Part shown: positions 55,591-64,000 of the stretch, piece after piece
Numbering within the stretch: position 1 is the stretch's first letter
How the letters are laid out: each line of letters starts with the position of its first letter
Assembly: GCF_001598855.1 (NCBI RefSeq)
Contig: NZ_BCZS01000008.1
Coordinates: forward strand, 62,001 to 126,000
Source of the DNA: Pluralibacter gergoviae ATCC 33028 = NBRC 105706
GTDB taxonomy: Bacteria > Pseudomonadota > Gammaproteobacteria > Enterobacterales > Enterobacteriaceae
DNA length: 64,000 bases
Direction: 5' to 3'
Position numbers and translations under genes: made by a program
The notes under the pieces: model-generated
Database searches by the model: none
Told to the model about the DNA's origin: nothing
The model's input: only the letters and a program-made list of their open reading frames with translations

Positions 55591-55738
55591 CGTTTATATG
55601 CCCTAATTTCTGACATTTCCCCGGCCCTGAGGGCTGACAACCACTGCCTTTTCTTGTCACAATAGCTCCCCCTCGCGCCGCATTCCTCGTTGTCTGCCGT
55701 GCGTGAAATAGTCATCTACAGCGGAGCGTTGTTAAACC

Positions 55739-58089
<2,351 letters not shown>

Positions 58090-58189
58090 GCAAACGCGGA
58101 GTTTGCATCGACCTGAAAAAATGCCAGACTGAGGAGGTCGTACCAGTGTGCGACCTCTGACTCTATATAAAAAATAAGGCTATTGCGCT

Positions 58190-58588
58190 ATGCAGACACA
58201 AATTAAAGTCCGTGGTTTTCATCTTGACGTCTATCAGCACGTCAACAACGCCCGCTATCTTGAGTTTCTGGAAGAGGCCCGCTGGGACGGGCTGGAGAAC
58301 AGCGCCAGCTTCCAGTGGATGATGCGGCACAACATCGCCTTCGTGGTGGTCAACATCAATATTAACTACCGCCGGCCGGCGGTGCTGGGCGATCTGCTGA
58401 CCGTCAGCAGCGAACTGAAGCAGCTTAACGGCAAAAGCGGCATCCTGAGCCAGGTCATTACCCGAGGCGCGGAGGGCGACGTGGTCGCCGATGCGCAGAT
58501 AACCTTCGTCTGTATCGATCTTAAAACGCAAAAATCGCTGCCGCTGGAGGGCGAACTGCGGGAGCAGGTGGAGGCGATGGTCGCCTGA
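58190..58588 (+). CDS. fadM: Long-chain acyl-CoA thioesterase FadM
   Basis: FadM (YbaW) is thioesterase III, a hotdog-fold enzyme that hydrolyses acyl-CoA esters during fatty-acid breakdown. The 132-residue protein shows the family signature HLDVYQHVNNARYLEFLEEARW with the catalytic Asp, and INYRRPAVLGDLLTV. It converges on queC, with a perfect GC-rich palindrome between them. The FadR operator reported for E. coli fadM was not recognised here. Confidence 0.95.
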   Translation: MQTQIKVRGFHLDVYQHVNNARYLEFLEEARWDGLENSASFQWMMRHNIAFVVVNININYRRPAVLGDLLTVSSELKQLNGKSGILSQVITRGAEGDVVADAQITFVCIDLKTQKSLPLEGELREQVEAMVA

Positions 58589-58598
58589 TGAATTCCCG

Positions 58599-58620
58599 CC
58601 CGGCAGCCGCGGCTGCCGGG
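58599..58620. terminator. Palindrome between fadM and queC
   Basis: CCCGGCAGCC (58599-58608) and GGCTGCCGGG (58611-58620) form a 10-bp perfect stem. No T-run follows on either strand, so it may be a weak terminator or a protective 3' structure shared by the convergent genes. Confidence 0.5.
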
Positions 58621-58628
58621 AGAGTCGC

Positions 58629-59324
58629 TTATTGCAGACCCGCTTTTTCCTTCATCGCCGCCGTCACGCCCGTCTTATCGGCCAGATAGTGATTCAGGCC
58701 GTTAGCGCGCAGGTTGCAGGCGGCGCACTGACCGCAGCCGTCGCCTTTAATACCGTTGTAGCAGGTGAGCGTCTCGTGGCGCACCAGATCAAGCTGGCCC
58801 CAGTAGTCCGCCAGCGCCCAGGTCTCTGCCTTATCCAGCCACATCAGCGGCGTCTCAAAGCGAACTTCTTTCGCCATGCCCAGATTCACAGCGTGGTTCA
58901 GCGCCTTCACAAACTCGTCCCGGCAGTCCGGGTAGCCGGAGAAGTCGGTTTCGCACACGCCGGTTATTACCGCTTCTGCCTGCACCTGGTAAGCGTAAAT
59001 GGCGGTCAGGGTCAGAAAAAGGATATTGCGACCGGGCACGAAGGTGTTGGGTATGCCGCTGGCGTCGGGCGCATAATCGGGCACCGGAATGCTGTCGCGG
59101 GTCAGGCTGCTGACTGCCAGCTCGCCGAGCAGATTGACGTCCAGCACTTTGTGGGCGCGGGCGCCGAGCTTCTTCGCCAGCTGGCGGGCAACGTCTATTT
59201 CCGCCCGGTGGCGCTGGCCGTAGTCGAAGGTGACGCAGTGAACTTCATCGTACTGCTGCAGAGCCTGAATCAGGCAGGTAGTGGAGTCCTGGCCCCCGCT
59301 GAACACCACAACGGCGCGTTTCAT
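58629..59324 (-). CDS. queC: 7-cyano-7-deazaguanine synthase QueC
   Basis: QueC uses ATP and ammonia to convert carboxydeazaguanine to preQ0, an early queuosine precursor. The 231-residue protein has the PP-loop [13 protein letters not shown], the core segment [18 protein letters not shown], and a zinc site CX8CX2CX2C ([17 protein letters not shown]). The start at 59324 ([11 protein letters not shown]) is standard; a longer frame adds five residues. Its product feeds the Tgt and QueA steps encoded near 19000-21000. Confidence 0.96.
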   Translation of the reverse strand: MKRAVVVFSGGQDSTTCLIQALQQYDEVHCVTFDYGQRHRAEIDVARQLAKKLGARAHKVLDVNLLGELAVSSLTRDSIPVPDYAPDASGIPNTFVPGRNILFLTLTAIYAYQVQAEAVITGVCETDFSGYPDCRDEFVKALNHAVNLGMAKEVRFETPLMWLDKAETWALADYWGQLDLVRHETLTCYNGIKGDGCGQCAACNLRANGLNHYLADKTGVTAAMKEKAGLQ

Positions 59325-59388
59325 AGCAAATCCTGTCAAAAAAAACGAAGAGGCCTATGGTAGCGCCTCCGGGCGAGGACCACCAGCC

Positions 59389-61092
59389 TCACTCGCCGCC
59401 CGCTGCGGGCAGCCAGGCCCGGGTAAAGTCAAACCAGCCCAGGGCGTTAAGCGCGATGCCGTTAACGCCCGGCGGCGCGCTGATTTTGTACTGATAGTTG
59501 AACAGCGGCGTCAGGGTACCGTCTGCCATCAGCCGGTGGAAAACCTCGCGCAGCGCCGCGTGGCGGACGTCTGCATCCTCTTTTGCCTGCACGGCGTCCA
59601 GCGTCTCGCCAAGCCGGGTATAGCCCACGCGGCCGAGCACCCGGGGCCACAGCGGATCGCAGCGCAGCCACTGCTCAAGCACATATTCCGGCGCCTCGCC
59701 GATCAGGCGGTCGCCCATCAGCAGATCGGCATCGGCCAGCGCCGGGCAGTCGTCCCAGCTTTTTGCATTGTGGAAAACCACCGTCAGGGTGCATCCCTGT
59801 TCGGCCAGCAGGTCGCGCAGCCGTTCGGCCATCGTATGCAGCTCTACCGGCAGGTGGTAGACCAGCGTCAGCCGCGCGGGCAGGGCCACCCCCGGATCGT
59901 CATCGGCAAGCGGGATCGCCCAGCCCGGCAGCAGATCGCGGCTGGGGGCGATCAGATCGTCATCCAGCGGCAGGTTCTGCAGCAGCGGAGTGCGGTGGAT
60001 GAGGTTGATTATCCTCCCGGCCTGGGCCCGGCTCAGGCGGCGGCTCCTGCGCAGCGCCAGATAGCAAAAGCCGAGGCTGATGCTGCGGCTTACCATCTGC
60101 AGGCTGGAAAGCTCCTCCGGCGCGCCGATGGCTATCTGCACCGGATGGCGGCAGCTGGTGCCGAGATCCTGGCCGAACAGGCCCGGCGTTATCCAGTACT
60201 CGATAGCCTGTATCAGCGGGTGGCTCAGGTGATAGCGATCGTGATTCTCCAGGCGAATCAGCTCTGGCCCGAACCTTTGCAGGCGGAAAGGGCCGGTGCC
60301 GGTTTCCGGCTGCCGCGGATGCGCCAGCCGGCTGCAGTAGCTCGCCAGCCGGTGGGCCAGCCAGTAGTCCGGGCGGGAGAGGATAAAAGTCAGACCCTGG
60401 CCGGGCGTGGCTTCTATACGCCGCACGCTGGCAAACAGCCTGCGCAGCGGGGGCAGGGCGAGCAGCATCTCAAGCCTCTCCGCCAGCTGCGCGGCGTGGA
60501 CCGGATCGCCGTTATGCCAGCGGAGGGTTGAGCGGATATAGAAGTGCCAGCGCAGACCGCCGTCGCCGATCCGCCAGTGGTGGGCCAGATCGCCCTCGGG
60601 TTCGTCCGCGCGGGAGTTAAAGCGCGTCAGTCCGGAGAAGATCTGTCCGCTGAGGTGCTGCTCGGCCCGGCCCGGCATGAAACCGGGGCGCAGGGGTTCC
60701 AGCGGCCGGTAGTAGGGAATGCGCAGGGTGGCTGTATTGTTCTGCCAGCGCCCGCCGAGAATGGGCTGCAGCAGGGCGCGCAGCGCGACCGGCGCCAGCT
60801 GGGCCAGCGCCAGCGCGCTCTGCTGCTGGCCGCTCTCCAGCGCCTGCTCCATCATCGTATTGCGCAGCTGCTCCGGATCGACCAGGAAGGTGAGGGTGCC
60901 CCGCCTGCCGCGCCCGGCCTGCGCCTGCCAGCGCAGCCATCCGGCCTCGCTGGCCTGGCGCAGCAGGGTGCGGACGTGGCGTTCGCTGCAGAAGCAGCGT
61001 GCGGCCAGCTCGGCGATGGTGGTCTGCTGCGGCGCGCCGGAGGAGGGCTGCCACAGGCGCTGGAACTGGTTGAGGCGGTTGAGCTGGCGCAT
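59389..61092 (-). CDS. ybaE: SgrR-like regulator / solute-binding protein YbaE
   Basis: This 567-residue protein has the SgrR architecture: an N-terminal winged helix domain (LNRLNQFQRLWQ...TTIAELAARCFCSERHVRTLLRQASEAGWLRW, residues 1 to about 65) joined to a family 5 solute-binding domain (IPYYRPLEPLRPGFM, GTGPFRLQRF, HWHNGDP-like). It corresponds to E. coli YbaE, whose ligand and targets are unknown. Without a signal peptide it is cytoplasmic, so the binding domain is a sensor rather than a transport receptor. It diverges from cof with a 106-bp gap, so control of cof is possible. Confidence 0.93.
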   Translation of the reverse strand: MRQLNRLNQFQRLWQPSSGAPQQTTIAELAARCFCSERHVRTLLRQASEAGWLRWQAQAGRGRRGTLTFLVDPEQLRNTMMEQALESGQQQSALALAQLAPVALRALLQPILGGRWQNNTATLRIPYYRPLEPLRPGFMPGRAEQHLSGQIFSGLTRFNSRADEPEGDLAHHWRIGDGGLRWHFYIRSTLRWHNGDPVHAAQLAERLEMLLALPPLRRLFASVRRIEATPGQGLTFILSRPDYWLAHRLASYCSRLAHPRQPETGTGPFRLQRFGPELIRLENHDRYHLSHPLIQAIEYWITPGLFGQDLGTSCRHPVQIAIGAPEELSSLQMVSRSISLGFCYLALRRSRRLSRAQAGRIINLIHRTPLLQNLPLDDDLIAPSRDLLPGWAIPLADDDPGVALPARLTLVYHLPVELHTMAERLRDLLAEQGCTLTVVFHNAKSWDDCPALADADLLMGDRLIGEAPEYVLEQWLRCDPLWPRVLGRVGYTRLGETLDAVQAKEDADVRHAALREVFHRLMADGTLTPLFNYQYKISAPPGVNGIALNALGWFDFTRAWLPAAGGE

Positions 61093-61198
61093 CGTGCAAT
61101 AAACCCGGAACAATAAAAGTTATCTAATCACTATTCCTTCCGTATATCCCGGGAGATACTTTTCCGCAAGCGACATTCATCACACTCCGGGGGAGAGC

Positions 61199-62017
61199 AT
61201 GGCAAAACTGGCGGCATTTGATATGGATGGGACCCTGCTGATGCCGGACCACCGGCTGGGGGAGCAGACGCTGCGCGCCCTGGGAAGGCTGCAGGCGAGC
61301 GGCGTCACTCTGGCGTTCGCCACCGGCCGCCACACCCTTGAGATGCGCTACCTGATGCGCGATCTCGATCTCGACGCCTACCTGATTGCCGGCAACGGCA
61401 CCCGCGTTCACGCCCGCGACGGCGCGGTGCTTCACCGCTGCGATCTCGCCCCCGACGTGGCTGAAGCCGTGCTCCACAGCCGCTGGGATACCCCGGCCAC
61501 GCTCCACGTTTTTAACGATGACGGCTGGTTTACCGACCGGGCGGCGCCCGCGCTGCTGGAGGCCCACGGTTTCAGCGATTTTCGCTACCAGCTGCGCCCG
61601 CTTAAAGCGATCCCGGCCCATGAGGTCACCAAAATCTGCTTCTGCGGCGATCGCGAGGCGCTGACCCGCCTGCGCATTCAGCTGAACGACGCCATCGGCG
61701 GCCGGGCGGATATCTGCTTCTCCGCCGTGGACTGTCTGGAGATACTGCCGGCCGGCTGTAATAAAGGGAGCGCGCTGGCGAAGCTCGGCGAGCATCTCGG
61801 CGTGAGTCTCGATGAGTGCATGGCCTTCGGCGATGCGATGAACGACAGCGAAATGCTGGGCGCGGTCGGCAGAGGCCTGATTATGGGCAACGCCATGCCG
61901 CAACTCAGAGCCGCGCTGCCGCACCTGCCGGTTATCGGCCACTGCCGCGGGCAGGCGGTCGCCCACTATTTAAACCATTGGCTGGATACTCCACATCTTC
62001 CTTATTCCCCCGAATAA
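61199..62017 (+). CDS. cof: HMP-PP phosphatase Cof
   Basis: Cof is a HAD-superfamily type IIB phosphatase that acts on the thiamine pyrimidine precursor HMP-PP and on other phosphorylated compounds, and confers resistance to toxic thiamine analogues. The 272-residue protein has the nucleophile motif DMDGTL (Asp8, Asp10), the GNG motif and the C-terminal [17 protein letters not shown] precedes the start. It ends in a strong terminator. Confidence 0.95.
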   Translation: MAKLAAFDMDGTLLMPDHRLGEQTLRALGRLQASGVTLAFATGRHTLEMRYLMRDLDLDAYLIAGNGTRVHARDGAVLHRCDLAPDVAEAVLHSRWDTPATLHVFNDDGWFTDRAAPALLEAHGFSDFRYQLRPLKAIPAHEVTKICFCGDREALTRLRIQLNDAIGGRADICFSAVDCLEILPAGCNKGSALAKLGEHLGVSLDECMAFGDAMNDSEMLGAVGRGLIMGNAMPQLRAALPHLPVIGHCRGQAVAHYLNHWLDTPHLPYSPE

Positions 62018-62033
62018 AGAGACCCTTCCGGCA

Positions 62034-62065
62034 GGCCCGGCTTCTGGTGAAGCCGGGCCTTTTTT
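62034..62065 (+). terminator. Rho-independent terminator of cof
   Basis: GGCCCGGCTT (62034-62043) pairs with AAGCCGGGCC (62050-62059) around CTGGTG and is followed by six Ts. It separates cof from the FliB-like gene. Confidence 0.95.
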
Positions 62066-62174
62066 CATGCCCGCCACTAGATGACGAATAGCCTTCTCAA
62101 GTGCGCGGTTATGCGGTTATAAGCTGGATCCTCACTGTGCTATTTTTCTCTTTTTTTGGCATGTAGACAGTGAT

Positions 62175-63395
62175 ATGCAAATTTATAAAGAGATCGCTCC
62201 CCGTTTTGTTAATCAGTTCAGCTGTAAAGGTACCGATTGCCCAATGACCTGCTGTCAGGGCTGGAATATTTATATCGATAAAAAGACGCACCTCAGCTAC
62301 GTAAACGCCAGTAACGATGTTATTGCCGCTAGTGCGAAAGAACATCTGCTGTTAACCCGCAAAGGGAAAAACCACTATTCGGTCGTCAAATTTAACGACC
62401 AGGGCCTGTGTCCCTTCGTCGATGAACAGCGGCTCTGCTCAATCCAGCGTGAGATGGGGGCGAAAGCATTATCGAAAACCTGCTCAGTATATCCCCGCAT
62501 CAAAAAAGAGTACTTAAATGCCACGCGCCACTCGATGACGCTTTCCTGTCCGGAGGTCGTGCGCCTGGTGCTGTTTGATCCGCAGAGCATGCTGCTGGAG
62601 GAGCGCGCCAGCCTGAAGGCGTGGACCCGGAAAAACCGGCCCGAGCAGCGGGTGCGCGACGACGAGCGCAGCCAGATTATCCACCTCTTCGCCTGGAATA
62701 TTATTAAATCTCCCTCTCTTCGCGTTGAAGAAAATTTGATGGCGCTGGCGCATTTCATTCTCTATCTTCAGCGTATTGAATTTGATGTCTATCGCCGTCT
62801 GGACGACATTGAGGCTTATTATCATGGGCTGCTGGATACCCTGCGCGCAGAGGAAACGCTGCTCGCGCCGCAGCACACCGCCGAGTCGGTAGTGCTGAAA
62901 ATTAAATCCCTTTCGGTACTGGGGAAATATGTCGCATCGCGGGATAACCGTAGCCGCTATATTCGCGAAGGACACCGCCTGCTGGCTGAATTTATCGATC
63001 CGCAGCCTACCTCCAGCGCTGCTGCGCTGGAGGAGAAGTTTTCCCGCATCGAGGCGCAGTGGCAAACGCTGTGCGGCAGCTCCTGTCTTAGCGCGCCGCA
63101 CGTGCTGCGCAACTATCTGCTGTATAAGATTTATCACAGCAATTTTCCGCAAAATTCACTGGCGACCCTGCTGCGCCAGTTCAGCCTGCTGGTGCTGGAC
63201 TACTTCTATATTAAACAGCTGATCGCCGTCAGGTCGCTGAATGAACCGCTCACCGAGGAGGTCGTGCTGAAAACCATTGCCAGCTTTGCGGAAAAAACAA
63301 TGCACTCCAGCGTCATCGGTATCGAGCTTAATGAGGCGCTGGATATGATTAACAGCGGTGACGACCTCTCCTGCCTGCTGCTTCTGGGCCAGTAG
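62175..63395 (+). CDS. fliB: FliB-like flagellin lysine-N-methylase
   Basis: The 406-residue protein resembles Salmonella FliB, which methylates lysine residues of flagellin. The N-terminal cysteine cluster (Cys17, Cys22, Cys26 and Cys27 in FSCKGTDCPMTCCQGW) and the later Cys79, Cys88, Cys103 and Cys125 (CPFVDEQRLC, KTCSVYPR, LSCPEVV) are the hallmark of this family and suggest a bound metal or iron-sulfur cluster. The C-terminal two-thirds is mostly helical. No flagellin gene lies in the window, and E. coli K-12 lacks this gene here. The weak ribosome-binding site and lower GC fit later acquisition. Confidence 0.85.
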   Translation: MQIYKEIAPRFVNQFSCKGTDCPMTCCQGWNIYIDKKTHLSYVNASNDVIAASAKEHLLLTRKGKNHYSVVKFNDQGLCPFVDEQRLCSIQREMGAKALSKTCSVYPRIKKEYLNATRHSMTLSCPEVVRLVLFDPQSMLLEERASLKAWTRKNRPEQRVRDDERSQIIHLFAWNIIKSPSLRVEENLMALAHFILYLQRIEFDVYRRLDDIEAYYHGLLDTLRAEETLLAPQHTAESVVLKIKSLSVLGKYVASRDNRSRYIREGHRLLAEFIDPQPTSSAAALEEKFSRIEAQWQTLCGSSCLSAPHVLRNYLLYKIYHSNFPQNSLATLLRQFSLLVLDYFYIKQLIAVRSLNEPLTEEVVLKTIASFAEKTMHSSVIGIELNEALDMINSGDDLSCLLLLGQ

Positions 63396-63415
63396 GACGG
63401 CGCGTCACCGGTAAC

Positions 63416-64000
63416 TCAGTCGGCAAGCAGTTCAGCCTGTTTGGTCCGCCACGGCCCTAAATCGCCAATATTCGCCGCGACCCACGCGTCGTTATAGTAG
63501 GTATCGAGATAGCGTTCGCCGCTGTCGCACAGCAGCGTCACAATGGCGCCGCTCTGTCCGTCGCGGCGCATGCGCGCCGCCAGCTGCAGGGCCCCCCACA
63601 TATTGGTACCGGTCGAGGCGCCTACCTTGCGCCCGAGCTGGCTCTCCAGCCAGCGGGCGGTGGCGACGCTGGCGGCGTCCGGCACCCGCAGCATCTCATC
63701 CACCACGTCAGGAATAAACGACGGCTCGACGCGGGGGCGGCCGATGCCCTCGATTTTGCTGCCGCAGACGCTGCGCAGGGCGGCGTCGCGCTGCTGCCAG
63801 AAATCAAAGAACACCGAGTTTTCCGGATCGACCACCGTCAGCTGCGTCGGATGTCCCTTGCAGCGAATATAGCGGCCAATCGTTGCCGAGGTGCCGCCGG
63901 TGCCGGCGCTCATGACGATGTGGGCCGGGATCGGGTGCGGCTCGTGCTGCATCTGGTGATAGATGCTGTCGGCGATATTGTTATTGCCGCGCCAGTCGGT
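63416..64000 (-). CDS. PLP-dependent cysteine-synthase-family protein, 3' part
   Basis: The frame runs off the right edge with no start in view, so only the last 194 residues are seen. It opens with [17 protein letters not shown] and shows the PLP-phosphate-binding [14 protein letters not shown] loop, [13 protein letters not shown], and the C-terminal [15 protein letters not shown] and [18 protein letters not shown]. These place it in fold-type II, in the CysK/CysM-related group annotated as cysteine synthase family. It could make or break cysteine; the active-site lysine is beyond the window. Confidence 0.88.
   Translation of the reverse strand, partial: TDWRGNNNIADSIYHQMQHEPHPIPAHIVMSAGTGGTSATIGRYIRCKGHPTQLTVVDPENSVFFDFWQQRDAALRSVCGSKIEGIGRPRVEPSFIPDVVDEMLRVPDAASVATARWLESQLGRKVGASTGTNMWGALQLAARMRRDGQSGAIVTLLCDSGERYLDTYYNDAWVAANIGDLGPWRTKQAELLAD

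Noticed and set aside
59281-60531. 416-codon plus-strand frame opposite ybaE
   Set aside because: Arg/Ala/Gln-rich shadow; ybaE on the minus strand is clearly the real gene.

Overview
The window is chromosomal DNA from a GC-rich member of the Enterobacteriaceae. From position 18140 to about 62017 the gene order follows the 9-10 min region of Escherichia coli as I remember it: acpH, queA-tgt-yajC-secDF, tsx, nrdR-ribD-ribE-nusB-thiL-pgpA, dxs-ispA-xseB, thiI, yajL-panE, yajQ, yajR, cyoABCDE, ampG-yajG, bolA, tig, clpPX, lon, hupB, ppiD, ybaV, fadM, queC, ybaE, cof. The extra genes (nik operon beside malZ, a Prx-type peroxiredoxin next to acpH, DUF2339/DUF3999, fliB) suggest an Enterobacter-, Kosakonia- or Klebsiella-like genus rather than E. 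coli. The sequence alone does not let me name the species.

Left part (1-17960), the accessory region. A truncated outer-membrane porin gene diverges from malZ, and MalT-box-like sequences lie between them. malZ meets a LysR-type regulator gene tail to tail. That regulator diverges from a three-gene operon encoding a YcaC-like cysteine hydrolase, a membrane-tethered antibiotic-biosynthesis-monooxygenase-fold protein and a YtcJ-like metal-dependent amidohydrolase with a Cys/His-rich tail. I know of no described function for this set. Next come a perfect NikR operator and the complete nickel importer nikABCDE plus its repressor nikR, then a large polytopic DUF2339 protein coupled to a DUF3999 protein, an orphan 108-residue protein and a 2-Cys peroxiredoxin. 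In E. coli malZ is followed directly by acpH, so about 15 kb is present here that is not at that place in E. coli.

Middle part (18140-48011), core metabolism and the envelope. queA and tgt make queuosine tRNA, and yajC-secD-secF encode the Sec accessory complex. ribD, ribE, nusB, thiL and pgpA form a mixed riboflavin, transcription, thiamine and phospholipid cluster. xseB-ispA-dxs-yajO run the opposite way and cover isoprenoid synthesis. thiI is followed by an InaA-like kinase-fold gene and a BIME-type repeat that I do not expect at this place. The cyoABCDE operon encodes cytochrome bo3 oxidase, followed on the map by ampG and yajG.

Right part (48310-64000), protein quality control. bolA, tig, clpP, clpX, lon, hupB and ppiD are all on the plus strand with clear terminators. 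Heat-shock-type promoters precede clpP and lon. The end carries ybaV, fadM, queC, ybaE and cof, then a FliB-like lysine-N-methylase gene and the 3' part of a PLP-dependent cysteine-synthase-family gene cut by the window edge. I found no tRNA, rRNA, CRISPR array, insertion sequence or prophage.
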